From Paenibacillus sp. HB172176 (lineage in GTDB: Bacteria > Bacillota > Bacilli > Paenibacillales > Paenibacillaceae), in the NCBI RefSeq assembly GCF_011947265.1, contig NZ_JAATHD010000009.1, positions 124,001 to 188,000 on the forward strand: DNA of 64,000 nt. Direction: 5' to 3'. Position numbers and translations under genes: made by a program. Shown here piece after piece: positions 37,501 through 48,238 of this stretch; position 1 is the stretch's first letter; each line of letters begins with the position of its first letter. The notes under the pieces were generated by a model. That model did not search any database, was not told the origin of the DNA, and saw only the letters and a list, made by a program, of their open reading frames with translations.

Positions 37501-40500
37501 ACGCTGTGTCGGGCGCTGACGCAGCTGCGGCATCGAGAGCAGCTTTGGGCGCAGCATTCGCCGCACTCATCGCCGCCTCTGCTGCAACAGCCGATATTCC
37601 TGTTCCTCCTCTTCCCAACCTCCTGGAGAAAGCTGTTCTCTCAGAGTCGGTCAGCAATTCGAACCGGGTAAACGGCTTATCGGGCTCCTCGCAGCCCTGC
37701 GCGAGCAGCAGCTGCCATCGCTCGGCCAGCTTCTCGATTGAGGAACGCTCGAATAGATCCGTGCTGTATTCGATCCATGCGTCGATGCCGTCAAGTGAAC
37801 CGTCCGCATGGCTTCGTTCCCGGCATTCAATTGTCAGATCGAATTTAGCCCGGCCGACGGTATCCAGTCGCAGCTCGGCATCGACGCCTTCGATAGAAAT
37901 GCCGGGCTCGGGTGTATTTTGGAAAGCGAGCATGACCTGAAACAAAGGATGCCTTGACCGGGAGCGCGGCGGATTCAAGATCTCCACCAATCGCTCGAAC
38001 GGCACATCCTGGTGGTCATAGGCGGAGAGGTTGGAGCTTCTCACCCGCCCTAGCAGCTCGCGGAAGCCAGGCTCGCCCGAGGTGTCTGTGCGCAAAATAA
38101 TCGTATTGATAAACAAACCGACCATATCGCCGAGCGCATCGTCGTTCCGTCCGGCGACCGGACTTCCGAGCGGAATATCAGCTCCTGCGCCAAGTCGCGT
38201 GAACAAGGCCGCCAGTCCCGCCTGCACGACCATGAACAAGCTGCTGCGCGTCTCTCTCGCCAGCGTTAGCAAGCGCTCATGCAGCTCAGTAGGAATGCGA
38301 AAGGCGTACGTCTCTCCGTAATGCGTCGATTCAGCGGGACGAGGGAAGTCCGTTGGAAGCTCCAACTGATGAGGCAGATCGCTCAATCGCTCCCTCCAGA
38401 AGGCAATCTGCCTGGCGATCAGACTATCGGAGTCTCCCTCGTCGCCTAGCAGCTTCTCCTGCCACAGCGCGTAATCCGCATAGTGCAGAGCAAGCGGCTC
38501 CCATCGGGGCTCCGTTCCCCGCGCTCTCGCCGAATAAGCCTCGCTCAAATCACGGGTCAGACCGCTTAGCGACCAGCCGTCTCCGACAATATGATGCAGG
38601 TTCAACAGCAGAGCATACTCTTGTTCTGGCTCATCGCCGCGCATCAGCCGCTCCCCGTTGATCGCATCTATCGATTGCAGAGATGCGGAGACTTTCGAGT
38701 TAATCGCATTCAAGCTCGCTGGAGACGATGCATCTGGGCTTGTTGCACCTGTCGTTGTCCCATCTGGGCTTATTGCATCTGGGCTTATTGCATCTGGGCT
38801 TGTTGCAGCAGGAGCAGACGCCTCCCGAATCGTGAACAAATGCGCCCGAAAGCACAGCTCTCGCGACAGATCGAAGCTGTAGCGCGCCGCTTGCGCCAGC
38901 GCATCGGACAGCTCCTCCCTGCGAAGCGATGCGGTATGAAGCCGGAAATCCACGGAATTTCCTTCCAGCACCTGCTGATGCGGCAAGCCGCCCTGCTCCG
39001 GAAAGAGCGTTCGCAGCGATTCATGGCGTTCAACGATATCCCTCAAGACCGACTCAAGAGCGGCGGAATCCAGCGGCCCCTTAAGTCGCACGACAAGCGG
39101 AATGTTATAGGTCGGACTAGGCCCCTCCAGCCGATGCAGGAACCAAAGCCTGCGCTGCGCGAAGGATAGCGGAATGACGGCTGGACGCCTTGCCCTGCGA
39201 ATCGCCGGTCTGACCTCAGCCGCCTGATCGATCAGTCTCGCAATGCCCGCAGGCGTCGGCGACTCGAACAGACTTGCTATGGACAGCTCCGCCTGCAAGC
39301 CGTCGCGAATGCGGCTCATAAGACGTCCGGCGAGCAGCGAATGGCCGCCCAGCTCGAAGAAATCGTCGTCGATGCCAACCCTCGGCACATCCAGCAGCTC
39401 GGCGAACAGCTCGCAGAGCATCTCCTCCTGCGGCGTTCGCGCCGTTCGGCTGCCGAAGCCGGCTCTGGAGCCGGACCGATAGTCGGGCGCAGGAAGCATC
39501 CTCCGATCCAGCTTGCCGTTCGGCGTAAGCGGCATTTGATCCAGGAAAACAATAGCGGAGGCCCGCATATAGTCCGGCAATCCGGCTGCCAGATGCTCGC
39601 GCAGCGCAGACGCATCCGCAGCCTCTGCCACGGCGTATGCAACCAGCCGCTTGTCGCCGGGCTGATCCTCGCGGACGACAACGGCGCCGGCGGATACTCC
39701 GGGGAAGCTCGCGAGAATGGCCTCGATCTCCGGAATTTCGATGCGGAAGCCCCGAATTTTGATTTGATGGTCGGAGCGCCCGCAATAATCCACCGTTCCA
39801 TCCTGCAGCCAGCGCGCCATATCGCCGGTGCGGTACATGCGAGAGCCCGGAGGGCCGTATGGATTCGCCGTGAATCTCTCCGCGGTAAGAGCGGCCTTCC
39901 TCCAGTAGCCCAGCGCCAGACCGTCACCGGCAATGTACAAGTCGCCGGTCACGCCCGGCGGAACCGGCTGCAGTCCGCTGTCGAGAATATAGAGCTGCGT
40001 ATTCCAGATCGGTTTGCCGATGGACGGTTTGGCGGGTTGCCCCTGTGCAGCGGTTTGCCTTTGTGCAGCGGGTTGCCCGCTGACAGAGCTGCGAACGGAG
40101 TCATCATCCCTATCTGATCCGTCCTGATACCGAATGCTCGTAGACCAGATCGTCGTCTCTGTAGGCCCGTACAAATTCGTCACCTCGCCGCTCCATTTCA
40201 GCAGCTCGCGAAGTAATCCGCCAGAGAGCGCTTCGCCCCCAACCAGTATCCGCACCTGGCTCAAGGCTCCCGGTTCTTGCTCCGTCATCGCTTGCCAAAG
40301 CGAAGGAGTGGCCTGCATGAGCGTCGCGCCGCAGCTCCGAATCAGCTTCGATAACGTCGCCGGATCCTGAATGATGCGCTTATCCGCGAGAATGAGCGCT
40401 GCGCCGCTCAGGAGCGGCATGAATATTTCCAGAATAGAAATATCGAAGGATACGGTTGTCACGGAAAGCAGCCGGTCCCGCACGCTCAACGCGAACTGAT

Positions 40501-42676
40501 CGCCCATGGACAGGAGGAAATTCGTGAGGGCGGAAGAAGGAATAACAACGCCCTTCGGCTTGCCTGTCGAGCCCGAGGTATACAGAATATAAGCCGGATC
40601 GCTCGACCTCGGAGCGCTTAGCCTCTCTTCGGCCGTTAGATTATGGCTCGCGAATCCTCCTCTCTCCCGTTCAAGCTGTTCGCTGTCTAATAGAAGATAG
40701 ATGTCGGCCATGTCAGCTTGCGCATGCTGCGATTCCGTCAAGCAGCTGTCAGGCTGCGAGGAAGCAGGACGAGTCGACAGCGCAGCCGCCGCGCCTGTCG
40801 TGGTTAGCACGCAAAGCGCCTGCGCGTCCCCCAGCATGTAAGCGATGCGATCGCTTGGAAAGTCGATATCGATCGGCAAGTACGCCGCTCCCGTCTTATG
40901 GACGGCAAGCATGCAAACGATCAGATCCAGACAACGAGGCATCGCAATGGCGATGATGCGCCCCGGACCTGCGCCGCGTGCGACGAGCAGCCTCGCCAAC
41001 TGATTCGCCCGAGCGTTAAGCTCGGCGTAGGTGAATGCGCTGTCTTCGTGCTGGACGGCCATCTGCTCCGCGCTCCGCTCAGCCTGCTCCTCGAACAGCT
41101 CGATAGCTCGTGCCTGCGGAACCGCTCTCGCTGTATCATTCCAGCGCGTAAGCGCATTCTCTCTCTCCTCATCGCCGAGCAGCTCGAGCCCTGAGATTGG
41201 CTCGAATGGAGCCGCCATTGAGATGCGCTTCAGAAGGGCGACAAATCTGCGGTGATGCGCAAGTAGCTCTTCCCTCGCATAAAGCTCGGGATTGCCGTCC
41301 AGCTCGATCAGAAAGCCGTCCCCATCTGGCTCAGGAAGCATATTAATCGCCAAATCGTCAACAGGACCCGCGGATAAATTATGCTTCGTGCCGAGCCCGC
41401 CATGGAAGCTCAGCTCGCGATCGAACGGCATGATATTAATCATCGGACCGAACAATCGGCGCGAATCCCCGATTCGCTTCAAATCCCGCCGCAGCGCTTC
41501 ATGCCGGAAGCCTTGATGCTTACGGACCGCCCGAATCTCCCGGGCAATCTGACGCGTCAGCTCGGATAGAGGCATACCCGGCCTAACCCGGAGACGAAGA
41601 GGCACGATATTCATCACCATCGCCGGCGTATTGATCGACGCGGAGCCTAACCGGCCCATCATAGGCAGACCCAGGATGACGGTCGACGCTCCTGTCAATC
41701 GATGCAGGTAGATTGCCGCTGCGGCGAGCACAAGATCCGACCACACCGCGCCTTGCCGACCGGCGGATTGCTGCAAGGCGGTCATGTCGGAGACCGACAG
41801 CAAGCCCCGCTGTCTGATGAAGCTGCTCGCGCTTCTCGCTGAGCGTTCGGCCAGGCTGACCGCATCCGGATCATCGCTGAACCTGCTCAGCCAGAACTCG
41901 CGATCGGCAACCGCCCGGTCAGACGAGCGATAACGCTCGTCTTCATCCAGGACGCGTTCCCATGCGCCGAATCTGCCCTCATCATGGGATTGACCCGACA
42001 TCATCGCGGTATAGACGTCCGCCACGCGTTTCGCCAAGAGGGAGAATCCATAGCCGTCTATAGCAATATGATGAATGCATTGATACCAAAGAAATCGGTT
42101 CGGCTTAAGTTGAAAGAGCGCCTGTCTGAACAGCTCGCCTGACGTCAGATTGCACGGCTTCGCCATATCTTCAGCCATCCATGCCTGCGCTTGCTCGAGC
42201 GCCGAAGCCTCCTCCCTGTCGCTCCAATCAAAAACATGCAGCTTCCAGTCATGATTTGACTGCAGTTCCTGCCAAGGACCGTCATGATCCTCGCCGAATT
42301 GCGCATGCAGCGCATCCGCTTCGCCGATAGCCGTTCGCAGCGCGGCTTCGAAAACTGCCCTATTCAACGGGCCTTGAATATCCACATACTCGCCTGTGTT
42401 ATAGAGCGGATTGCCCTGATCGAGCCTCGAGGCATACCATATGCCCTCCTGAGCGCCTGACAATGCGCGTCGAGCCGGCGTTTGCGCATTCATTTCCGCC
42501 ACGCAGTCTTTCTTTTCCAGCCCCGCATTAAACTCCATTTCAACAGTTGTCTCTCTCGGATAGGAAGCTTCCGCCAATTTCGCTTGTTCTGCCTTCACTG
42601 CCCTCTCTTCGCTTCCCGCTCGTTCCGCGACATTCGCCTTCTCTATTGCCTTTGTTGCCTTGGTTGTTTGCATCAT
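34541..42676 (-). CDS. dhbF: Dimodular NRPS of bacillibactin type (DhbF)
   Basis: The 2711-residue protein has the order C (about 65-500), A1 (about 525-1030), T1 (about 1090-1140), C2 (about 1160-1640), A2 (about 1790-2330), T2 (about 2370-2430), thioesterase (about 2455-2700). C domains carry HHIAIDG and HHIVGDG. T domains carry LGGHSLLA with the pantetheine Ser. The thioesterase has GWSLGG. Hand-read specificity codes are DILQLGLIWK (Gly) for A1 and DFWNVGMVHK (Thr) for A2. It should couple DHB-Gly-Thr and cyclise three units on the thioesterase. It is some 330 residues longer than Bacillus subtilis DhbF because of Ala/Ser/Pro-rich insertions in C2, before A2, and within A2. The ATG follows GGAGGG at 8 nt. 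Confidence 0.97.
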   Translation of the reverse strand: MMQTTKATKAIEKANVAERAGSEERAVKAEQAKLAEASYPRETTVEMEFNAGLEKKDCVAEMNAQTPARRALSGAQEGIWYASRLDQGNPLYNTGEYVDIQGPLNRAVFEAALRTAIGEADALHAQFGEDHDGPWQELQSNHDWKLHVFDWSDREEASALEQAQAWMAEDMAKPCNLTSGELFRQALFQLKPNRFLWYQCIHHIAIDGYGFSLLAKRVADVYTAMMSGQSHDEGRFGAWERVLDEDERYRSSDRAVADREFWLSRFSDDPDAVSLAERSARSASSFIRQRGLLSVSDMTALQQSAGRQGAVWSDLVLAAAAIYLHRLTGASTVILGLPMMGRLGSASINTPAMVMNIVPLRLRVRPGMPLSELTRQIAREIRAVRKHQGFRHEALRRDLKRIGDSRRLFGPMINIMPFDRELSFHGGLGTKHNLSAGPVDDLAINMLPEPDGDGFLIELDGNPELYAREELLAHHRRFVALLKRISMAAPFEPISGLELLGDEERENALTRWNDTARAVPQARAIELFEEQAERSAEQMAVQHEDSAFTYAELNARANQLARLLVARGAGPGRIIAIAMPRCLDLIVCMLAVHKTGAAYLPIDIDFPSDRIAYMLGDAQALCVLTTTGAAAALSTRPASSQPDSCLTESQHAQADMADIYLLLDSEQLERERGGFASHNLTAEERLSAPRSSDPAYILYTSGSTGKPKGVVIPSSALTNFLLSMGDQFALSVRDRLLSVTTVSFDISILEIFMPLLSGAALILADKRIIQDPATLSKLIRSCGATLMQATPSLWQAMTEQEPGALSQVRILVGGEALSGGLLRELLKWSGEVTNLYGPTETTIWSTSIRYQDGSDRDDDSVRSSVSGQPAAQRQTAAQGQPAKPSIGKPIWNTQLYILDSGLQPVPPGVTGDLYIAGDGLALGYWRKAALTAERFTANPYGPPGSRMYRTGDMARWLQDGTVDYCGRSDHQIKIRGFRIEIPEIEAILASFPGVSAGAVVVREDQPGDKRLVAYAVAEAADASALREHLAAGLPDYMRASAIVFLDQMPLTPNGKLDRRMLPAPDYRSGSRAGFGSRTARTPQEEMLCELFAELLDVPRVGIDDDFFELGGHSLLAGRLMSRIRDGLQAELSIASLFESPTPAGIARLIDQAAEVRPAIRRARRPAVIPLSFAQRRLWFLHRLEGPSPTYNIPLVVRLKGPLDSAALESVLRDIVERHESLRTLFPEQGGLPHQQVLEGNSVDFRLHTASLRREELSDALAQAARYSFDLSRELCFRAHLFTIREASAPAATSPDAISPDAISPDGTTTGATSPDASSPASLNAINSKVSASLQSIDAINGERLMRGDEPEQEYALLLNLHHIVGDGWSLSGLTRDLSEAYSARARGTEPRWEPLALHYADYALWQEKLLGDEGDSDSLIARQIAFWRERLSDLPHQLELPTDFPRPAESTHYGETYAFRIPTELHERLLTLARETRSSLFMVVQAGLAALFTRLGAGADIPLGSPVAGRNDDALGDMVGLFINTIILRTDTSGEPGFRELLGRVRSSNLSAYDHQDVPFERLVEILNPPRSRSRHPLFQVMLAFQNTPEPGISIEGVDAELRLDTVGRAKFDLTIECRERSHADGSLDGIDAWIEYSTDLFERSSIEKLAERWQLLLAQGCEEPDKPFTRFELLTDSERTAFSRRLGRGGTGISAVAAEAAMSAANAAPKAALDAAAASAPDTASEAAPETAPEAAPDTASEAAPEIALETASETTIQAALGASGEALSAAPDAHRTVAVAPAHPWSGRTLPELFEEQAARRPNAVAVTCGGASYTYGELNERANQAAHYLIEQGVGPEQIVGLLLPRTELMLIGLLAVLKAGAGYLPLDPDNPGERLAFILDDTRPSRLIGCLATDAALSEEKLLLDDPAMLDKLSEMPTSNPVDSERVRPLTPDSIAYIIFTSGSTGKPKGVMIPHRNAVRLFTTTEAGTRTEAEAGAGIAEDTQAGAEAGANVTGVAQSVVAQAAGTVAAIAASGIHAPSAPAVGGYDFGQQDVWTLFHSYAFDFSVWEIWGALLYGGRLVIVPHEVSRSPQAFLHLLAEEQVTVLNQTPSAFYQLMHADKQNPEIGRELTLRYVVFGGEALNLSELKDWYSRHDDRSPRLVNMYGITETTVHVSYYPLTRAMTENHSNSLIGSAIPDLRVYVLDKYLQPLPPGVTGEMYVAGEGLARGYWRRPGLTAERFMADPYGEPGSRMYRTGDLARLLKDGSLDYIGRMDHQVKIRGFRIELGEIEAVMAEAEGISQAVVLVREDAPGDRRLVAYAVPEAGLEPSAGELRQHAASLLPSYMVPSAVVLLPSLPLTVNGKLDRKALPAPELSGATESRGPRTPQEEILCDLYAEILGLDKVGIDDGFFDLGGHSLLAVKLMSGIQEALGVSLSIGALFEAPTVAGLAGRLDGGDGKGSLEVLLPLRKSGARPPLFCIHPAGGLSWCYAGLMKSLGSAFPIYGLQARGIARAETLPASLTEMAEDYIAHIRSVQPHGPYYLLGWSLGGNVAHAVASRMQEEGEEIALLVMLDAFPSHFLPISEGPNDEEALIALLALGGYDPNSLGEQTLDMDAAIRILQSDGSALASLEPEVIMSLKDTYVNSVRILGEYRPGKFAGDLLFVHSTVIPDWFTPISPDTWQPYITGSIEQHDLACRHKDLCQPGPLAEIGRILSRKLGAGEVGI
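36585..36775. other. Low-complexity insertion inside adenylation domain 2 of DhbF
   Basis: Between the A2 motifs [12 protein letters not shown] and [18 protein letters not shown], about 60 residues rich in Ala, Gly, Glu and Thr are inserted ([20 protein letters not shown] and following). Bacillus subtilis DhbF has only about 15 residues here. The core motifs on both sides are intact, so the domain is probably active with an enlarged surface loop. Confidence 0.6.
37391..37520. repeat. 12-bp minisatellite inside dhbF
   Basis: About eleven tandem copies of a 12-bp unit (variants of GGGCGCTGCTTC) are read as four-residue Glu/Asp-Thr/Ala-Ala-Ser/Pro repeats. They form a linker of about 100 residues between C2 and A2. 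Copies differ mainly at third positions, which suggests repeated duplication followed by drift. Confidence 0.8.
38731..38805. repeat. 15-bp minisatellite inside dhbF
   Basis: Five tandem 15-bp units of type CATCTGGGCTTATTG (one diverged) encode the repeated peptide SPDAI inside condensation domain 2, just before its HHIVGDG motif. Two neighbouring copies (38761-38790) are identical, so the array is young. Confidence 0.85.
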
Positions 42677-42703
42677 AACTCCTCCCCTCCGTTCTCTTCC
42701 GTT

Positions 42704-43636
42704 CTACGCATCATAATCCAAATTTGGCACCTCGACTTTCCACTCTGACTTTGCATTCGCCCGGCTGCCAAGCAGCTCGCTCCACTCCTTTAAGGTCGGA
42801 CGCTCCGCAAGCTCAGCGAAGCTGCTCTCAGCGCCTTCGCGCCGCCATGTCTCGACGAGACTCATAAGCCGGATCGAATCCAGTCCATGCTCCTCGATGA
42901 GATCATCCTGATCCTCCAGGCTCCGAGGCTCTGTATCGAGCAGCGCCGCTACTTGCTCTCGCAGCCGACTGACAGAGAACGCGGAAGCCTCCGCCGTCCA
43001 CAAACCAAGCTGCTCAATCGCTTGCTGCGCGGTCATCGTCACCGCACAGCGCTTCGCGGCATAGTTGAGGGCCATCAGATGCTCGTCCAAGGAGAAGTCG
43101 GCAACGGCATCCGCGATCAAGAATGCCTGTATATCCTGCATAAACGCTTCGCAGGCGGTCATCAGACAGCCAATATGCGCATAGATACCGGTTACGATAA
43201 GCTGATCGCGCCCCCGCTCTTGCATTAGCTCGGAGAGATTCGTACGGCGAAAGCCGCTGTAGCGCCATTTTTCAAGTGAGATATCTCCCGTCTCTGGAGC
43301 TAGCTCCGTCACGATTGGCTTCAAGTGAGGCGCCTTGTTGATGCCCTCCCCCCAGAAATCCCTCAGGAGTCCGCGCTGCTCAGGCGACTGCTCGCCGGGC
43401 TGAGCTGTATAGATGACAGGAATGCCAAGCTTGCGACAATGGCGCAGCAGCTCCCCGATATTCGCCAGCAGCTCCGGAACGGGCGATTGCTCCTGGTCGA
43501 ATGCATTCAGGAAATATTGCTGCATATCATGCACGAGCAATACGGCCCGTTTCGAATCGAGCGTCCATGTCGCGCGATTGTCCGGGAGCTGATCCCCTGT
43601 CGGTATGGTATAGGATTGAATCGTTGGCAATGCCAT
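42704..43636 (-). CDS. dhbB: Isochorismatase with aryl carrier domain (DhbB)
   Basis: The 310-residue protein starts at ATG 43636, because AGGA lies 7 nt upstream and the resulting N-terminus MALPTIQ matches the family start. The isochorismatase domain (about 1-205) shows [14 protein letters not shown] with the catalytic Asp, [12 protein letters not shown], and [18 protein letters not shown]. The C-terminal aryl carrier domain (about 225-300) has the pantetheine Ser in HGLDSIRL. It hydrolyses isochorismate to 2,3-dihydro-2,3-dihydroxybenzoate and carries DHB for DhbF. It lies between dhbE and dhbF on the same strand. Confidence 0.97.
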   Translation of the reverse strand: MALPTIQSYTIPTGDQLPDNRATWTLDSKRAVLLVHDMQQYFLNAFDQEQSPVPELLANIGELLRHCRKLGIPVIYTAQPGEQSPEQRGLLRDFWGEGINKAPHLKPIVTELAPETGDISLEKWRYSGFRRTNLSELMQERGRDQLIVTGIYAHIGCLMTACEAFMQDIQAFLIADAVADFSLDEHLMALNYAAKRCAVTMTAQQAIEQLGLWTAEASAFSVSRLREQVAALLDTEPRSLEDQDDLIEEHGLDSIRLMSLVETWRREGAESSFAELAERPTLKEWSELLGSRANAKSEWKVEVPNLDYDA

Positions 43637-43795
43637 CATAAGTTCCTTCTTTCTATTCAATGTTCTGAATTTCCTTACAGGAAGCTGAATAAGCGCGCCC
43701 TATTCCGTTAGATGGATGATGCTTCGCTCCAAGTTCGATAAGCACGTTTTGTTGGGATAGAACCGCCAGCCCCTGCAACTTTTTCAAAAAAACAG

Positions 43796-45685
43796 CTATA
43801 GATTAGCTCCGGCGGGAGCAGGCTTACTCGAAATAAAGCTCTCGCGCAGCGCTTTTTTGCTCACCTTGCCGACATTCGTAAGCGGGAAGGCGTCGACGAA
43901 TTGGAAGCGGTCGGGGATTTTGTAGGGAGAGAGTCCTCGTCCGCGCAAATGCGTCTTCAGCTCGGAAGCGGACGCCTCGCTTCCTTCGCGCAGGCGAATA
44001 AAGGCGCAGCTGCGCTCGCCGAGGAAGGCGTCCGGCATCGACACAAGCGCCGCATCGAACACGGCCGGATGCGACAGCAGATGATTCTCAACCTCTTCCG
44101 CCGCAATCTTGTCCCCTCCCCGATTGATCTGGTCCTTCGCTCTGCCTTCCACGACAAGATATCCCCTTGAATCGGCCTTCACAATATCGCCCGTTCGATA
44201 AAAGCCGTCCGTCGTGAAGGCTTTGACATTATGCGCCTCGGCCTTGTAATAACCGCGAATCGTATACGGCCCGCGCGTTAGAAGCTCTCCCGCCTCCCCC
44301 GGAGCAACCTCGCGATCCTCCTCGTCAACAACGCGAATCTCGTCCCAATCCGACATCGGCCGGCCCTGGGTGTGAATGACGGTATCCTCGTCATCATCCA
44401 GCCTGGTGTAATTGACGAGGCCTTCGGCCATGCCGTACACCTGCTGCAGCTTGCAGCCGAGCACAGGCCCGATGCGTCTCGCGGCCTCCGCACTCAGCTT
44501 CGCTCCCCCCACCTGCAGCACTTGCAGGGAGGAAAGATCGCATTCGCGAGCCGCCGCCGCTTCCAGCCAGACGAGCGCAAGCGGCGGAACCGCCGCCGTA
44601 ATCGTAACCCGCTCCCTCGCAATAAGCGGGAACAGCTCATCCGGACTCGGGCTTGCGGCGAACACCACGGTGCCGCCGGCATAGAGCGTCCCGAGCACGC
44701 CCGGCGAGCTGAGCGGGAAGTTATGGGCGGCGGGCAGCGCCGCCAGGTACACGCTCTCCTCGCTCACGCCGCAGATTTCATTGCTGCGACGGAAGCTGTA
44801 CATATAGTCGTCATGGGTGCGCGGAATGAGCTTCGGCAGTCCGGTGCTGCCTCCCGATAGCTGCAGGAACGCCACGTCGCTGGATTTCACGGTCGGGAGC
44901 TCCTGCCAATCGCCTTCTCCCTCTCCGGCCCCCAAGACCGCCAGCTCCTTCACCGACAAGAACGCTCCCGGCTCGCCGGCAACAACTACATGGGCAAGCG
45001 TCGGCACCTGCCGCTGCACTTCATTCGCCAGCTCGCGATAGTCGAAGCCCGCTGCAGCATCCGGCACTACATAAGCCTTCGCTTCGCTGAATTCGCAGAG
45101 ATAGCGAATTTCGCTAAGACGATGCAGCGGCAGCGCGAACACGGGCAGAGCGCCGATTCGGAACAAGGCGAAAAGGATTGTCAGGAATTCATTGCGGTTC
45201 GTCATCTGTACGACAACGCGGTCCGTTTGCTGCAGCCCTATTCGCAAGAACCCCTTCGCCAGCAGGTTCGCCTGCTCATGCAGCTCCGCATAGCTCAGCC
45301 TCTCTTCGCCACAGACAGCGGCAATTGTTCTGCCATAGCGGCTAGCACGCTCGGCCAGCATATCGCCGAGCGTCAGACCTTCCCATAGACCGATCAACCG
45401 GTATTTGGAAACAAACTCGCTCGGCCAGGAAGGACAAGCCTTCCGAAGCTCTTGCTGATTCACCGTTTCGTCCCCTGTTGCAGCAGCCGGCACTTCCAGA
45501 TTTTCACCACATCTTCCACCTTCCCTCGCATTCGCATTATCCCTGTGCATATCCCGTCTTTCTCTTTCCCTCGCATTCTTATTAACACTGGAGGTATTCT
45601 GTCTATCTCCTTCAATCGCATACGTATTCATACAGTCCGTCTTCCAAATATCTTCCTTCCCCTGCAAACGCTCAGTACGCCTCAT
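43796..45685 (-). CDS. dhbE: 2,3-dihydroxybenzoate-AMP ligase (DhbE) with N-terminal extension
   Basis: The adenylation domain has the P-loop motif [38 protein letters not shown], and the C-terminal catalytic Lys in [10 protein letters not shown]. It activates DHB and loads it on DhbB. The start is ATG 45685, the third of three adjacent ATGs, 7 nt after GGGGTG; the gene overlaps the end of dhbC. Homology to Bacillus DhbE begins only at [12 protein letters not shown], so about 80 extra N-terminal residues, polar and low in complexity, precede it. A later start (ATG 45631 or 45550) would shorten this but lacks a good ribosome site. Confidence 0.95.
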   Translation of the reverse strand: MRRTERLQGKEDIWKTDCMNTYAIEGDRQNTSSVNKNARERERRDMHRDNANAREGGRCGENLEVPAAATGDETVNQQELRKACPSWPSEFVSKYRLIGLWEGLTLGDMLAERASRYGRTIAAVCGEERLSYAELHEQANLLAKGFLRIGLQQTDRVVVQMTNRNEFLTILFALFRIGALPVFALPLHRLSEIRYLCEFSEAKAYVVPDAAAGFDYRELANEVQRQVPTLAHVVVAGEPGAFLSVKELAVLGAGEGEGDWQELPTVKSSDVAFLQLSGGSTGLPKLIPRTHDDYMYSFRRSNEICGVSEESVYLAALPAAHNFPLSSPGVLGTLYAGGTVVFAASPSPDELFPLIARERVTITAAVPPLALVWLEAAAARECDLSSLQVLQVGGAKLSAEAARRIGPVLGCKLQQVYGMAEGLVNYTRLDDDEDTVIHTQGRPMSDWDEIRVVDEEDREVAPGEAGELLTRGPYTIRGYYKAEAHNVKAFTTDGFYRTGDIVKADSRGYLVVEGRAKDQINRGGDKIAAEEVENHLLSHPAVFDAALVSMPDAFLGERSCAFIRLREGSEASASELKTHLRGRGLSPYKIPDRFQFVDAFPLTNVGKVSKKALRESFISSKPAPAGANL

Positions 45686-46916
45686 CATCATTCACCCCCA
45701 TGGCTCGCAGCATTGTACGAAACTTGGCCGATGTCTCGCGAAGCTCCCCTTCCGCGCTCGACTCCGCCACAACGCCGGCTCCCGCATAGAGCTGCAGGGA
45801 GCGCTCCTCCGCCAGGGCGCATCGAATCGCGATCGCCCACTCTCCGTCGCCATTCCCGTCGCACCATCCGACCAGCCCCGTATAGTAGCCTCGGTCGAAC
45901 GGCTCAATTTCCGCGATGGCTTCCCTTGCAAGCTCGGTAGGCGAACCGCAAATTGCCGGCGTCGGATGCAGCGCTACGGCCAGCTCCAAGGATGTCATAG
46001 CGGGATTCATCAGCTCACCCCTAATCTCCGTGGACAGATGCCACATCGTCGCCGTCTGCGCGAGCGAAGGCTTCTCCGGGATATCGAGATGGCGGCAATA
46101 CGGCCTGAGAGCTTCTGCGACGGCTTCGATAACCAGCGCATGCTCGCGCAGATCCTTCGGTGAGGCCAGCAGCGCTTCGGCCCGTCTCGCATCCTCGGCC
46201 GCATCCTCGCTTCGCGGCGTCGAGCCCGCAAGCGGATTGACATACACCCCGCAGCCCTCCCTGGCGACAAGCAGCTCCGGGCTCGCTCCAATCAAGGTCT
46301 GCGCTCGCCGCGCAGCCCGCAGCTGTCCCATTCCCGGCTCTGCGTAAGGAAGCGGCTTCGGAAGATCAACCGCGAACGTATAGCCGAGCGGATTGTGCCG
46401 CGCCAGATTATGCAGCAAGGCCTGCAGCTCGATCGGCTGCGGCGAAGTCAGTCTCAGCGTGCGGGAGAGTACGATCTTGTCCAGTTCGCCCGCACGCATG
46501 CGGGCGATCGCCCCCCGAGCGCCAGCAAGGAACTCTTCGGGCGACGGGAACGCTTCGATGCTGCATCCTCCTCGAATCGGGGTTCGCATCGGTTCTTGAG
46601 CCGACATTGACAGCTTCTCGAGCTTGCGCACGCGAAGCGGCACGACGAGCCGGGACGGCTGCCCCGGATCGAACGGCACGGCGCCGACCAGCATGGGCCG
46701 GCTTTGTCCGCTCTGCTTCAAATGGGCAAGCAGCCGAGACGCCCGCTCGGGAAGCGACCTCAGATCGCCTTCGCCGAACGCATCCGGCAACACGGCAAGC
46801 GAGCCCTCCGCGAGCCATGTCGCCCGCGGCGTGGCGAAGAAGAAGGCATTGCCCGGCTGATATTCCTCAATTAAATCGGCGGCCCTTGCTTCCTTAAGCT
46901 GTCCTATAGGATTCAT
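45672..46916 (-). CDS. dhbC: Isochorismate synthase (DhbC)
   Basis: The 414-residue protein starts at ATG 46916 after AGGAGG at 6 nt. It is a chorismate-binding enzyme of the EntC/DhbC type. The catalytic Lys is visible in [13 protein letters not shown], and the Mg-binding acidic motifs in [14 protein letters not shown] and [20 protein letters not shown]. It converts chorismate to isochorismate, the first committed step toward DHB. Its end overlaps the start of dhbE by about 14 bp, indicating coupling. Confidence 0.96.
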   Translation of the reverse strand: MNPIGQLKEARAADLIEEYQPGNAFFFATPRATWLAEGSLAVLPDAFGEGDLRSLPERASRLLAHLKQSGQSRPMLVGAVPFDPGQPSRLVVPLRVRKLEKLSMSAQEPMRTPIRGGCSIEAFPSPEEFLAGARGAIARMRAGELDKIVLSRTLRLTSPQPIELQALLHNLARHNPLGYTFAVDLPKPLPYAEPGMGQLRAARRAQTLIGASPELLVAREGCGVYVNPLAGSTPRSEDAAEDARRAEALLASPKDLREHALVIEAVAEALRPYCRHLDIPEKPSLAQTATMWHLSTEIRGELMNPAMTSLELAVALHPTPAICGSPTELAREAIAEIEPFDRGYYTGLVGWCDGNGDGEWAIAIRCALAEERSLQLYAGAGVVAESSAEGELRETSAKFRTMLRAMGVNDDEAY

Positions 46917-46935
46917 GCTTTCCCTCCTCGTTCGG

Positions 46936-46969
46936 TAAGAGCGTCTCCATATAAAGGAGTCTGCTCTTA
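46936..46969 (-). other. Intercistronic hairpin directly before dhbC
   Basis: TAAGAGC (46936-46942) pairs with GCTCTTA (46963-46969), and CTCC pairs with GGAG inside, leaving a small internal loop. It ends about 10 nt before the dhbC ribosome site in the 217-nt gap after dhbA, and could affect message stability or dhbC translation. No T-run follows. No gene was found in this gap. Confidence 0.4.
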
Positions 46970-47115
46970 TTCATTTGTTTATTCCAGGCGAGTGCGACAA
47001 TTCTATTCGCGACATGGCGGCGCTGTTCAGCATGGTGAAGCAACTGCTAGGCATAGCTGAGCACTGAGCAGCGGGAATGGCGAGCGAACCAACCTTTCGG
47101 TGCCATTCAATTGCA

Positions 47116-47898
47116 TCAAACGCCAAGCGTCGCGCCGCCGTCGATTCGCAAATCATGCATGGTTAGATGCCCCGAGCGCTCCGACGCCAGGAAGAGCACG
47201 CCGCTTGCGATATCCTGTGGCGTTGCGAGCTTGCCGAGCGGTATTCCCGTCTTGTAGGCGGCAAGAGAACCTTCAATTATGAGCTCCGCCCCATGGGAAT
47301 CCTGCCACATATCTCGCAGCATCGGCGTATCCGTCGAGCCGGGCGATACAATATTGCAGCGGATGCCATGCCGGGCGAGCTCCAGACCGAAGCATTTCGT
47401 CAGCATCGTCGCCGCAGCCTTCGACGCGGCATAAGCGCCCATGTCGACGCGCGGGACGGATGCGGCATTCGACGAGACCGTCACAACAACCCCGCTTCGG
47501 CGCGGAATCATGCGTGCGCTCACAGCGCGAGTGAGATGAAACACGCCGCCCGCATTCACCGCCATGATCTCCGACCATGCCGCCGCCGAAAAGCTTTCGA
47601 GCGCCCCAAGCTTCAGCACGCCTGCCGCATGAACGAGAATCGCTATCGGGCCAAGTTCCTCCTCCAGCCTTGCGACTATCACCTCCACTTCAGCATGATC
47701 ACTGACGTCTAGCTGGACCGCGTGCACGCCGCCTCCCTCTGCCCTCAGCTCCGCGCACATCCTCTCGAGCGGCTCGAGCTGCTTGTCAATGGCCGCTACC
47801 GTCGCCCCTTGCCTGCACAGCGAACGCGCCACCTCGGCGCCGATGCCTTGCGCCGCGCCTGTCACCAGCGCAAGCTTGCCCGCGAACTCTTTGTCCAT
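47116..47898 (-). CDS. dhbA: 2,3-dihydro-2,3-dihydroxybenzoate dehydrogenase (DhbA)
   Basis: The 260-residue short-chain dehydrogenase starts at ATG 47898; AAGGGAG lies 9 nt upstream, and an ATG nine bases earlier abuts that site. The nucleotide motif GAAQGIG, the active-site Ser in TVSSNAAS and the YAASK catalytic pair are all present. It oxidises 2,3-dihydro-DHB to 2,3-dihydroxybenzoate with NAD. It is first in the dhbACEBF order, preceded by a 340-bp repeat-filled gap after the esterase gene. Confidence 0.96.
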   Translation of the reverse strand: MDKEFAGKLALVTGAAQGIGAEVARSLCRQGATVAAIDKQLEPLERMCAELRAEGGGVHAVQLDVSDHAEVEVIVARLEEELGPIAILVHAAGVLKLGALESFSAAAWSEIMAVNAGGVFHLTRAVSARMIPRRSGVVVTVSSNAASVPRVDMGAYAASKAAATMLTKCFGLELARHGIRCNIVSPGSTDTPMLRDMWQDSHGAELIIEGSLAAYKTGIPLGKLATPQDIASGVLFLASERSGHLTMHDLRIDGGATLGV

Positions 47899-47960
47899 TG
47901 CCGCCATCTCCCTTCATTCCTCATTTAAAACTTTTATTTTCCAGAATATTCAGTTTTCTA

Positions 47961-48231
47961 AGTATTCAAGCTCCTGAGCATTCGGGCTTCAGAGCATTCA
48001 AATTGCGAGAACCCAAGCTTCAGAGCAATGAGGTTTTGGAGCAATCAGCTACGAGACATCTGAGCCCCAAGGCATTCAAACTCTGGAGCTTCCAAGTTAT
48101 GAGGCATTCAAGCTCCTGAGCATTCGAGCCTCAGAGCTCTTAGGTTGCGGAGAATCCAAGCTCCAGAACATTTAAGCTCGAGATCTTTCCTATGCCAGAG
48201 CTTTCAAGCTCCAGAGCTCCCGCATTCGTGC
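47961..48231. repeat. Degenerate 16-bp tandem array of mini-palindromes
   Basis: About sixteen copies of a unit with consensus GAGCATTCAAGCTCCA occupy the gap between the esterase and dhbA genes (47899-48238). Unit lengths are mostly 16, range 14-18. Each good unit has GAGC, six bases, GCTC, so it reads similarly on both strands and could fold as a small hairpin. No open frame or promoter is evident inside. Confidence 0.75.
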
Positions 48232-48238
48232 GCAATCC

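Noticed and set aside
36505..37940. Several long plus-strand frames opposite dhbF
   Set aside because: GC-rich DNA leaves antisense frames open; their peptides are low-complexity mirrors of the NRPS and lack ribosome sites.
47961..48231. Possible CRISPR array
   Set aside because: Units are 14-18 bp, contiguous and degenerate with no unique spacers, and no cas genes are in the window.
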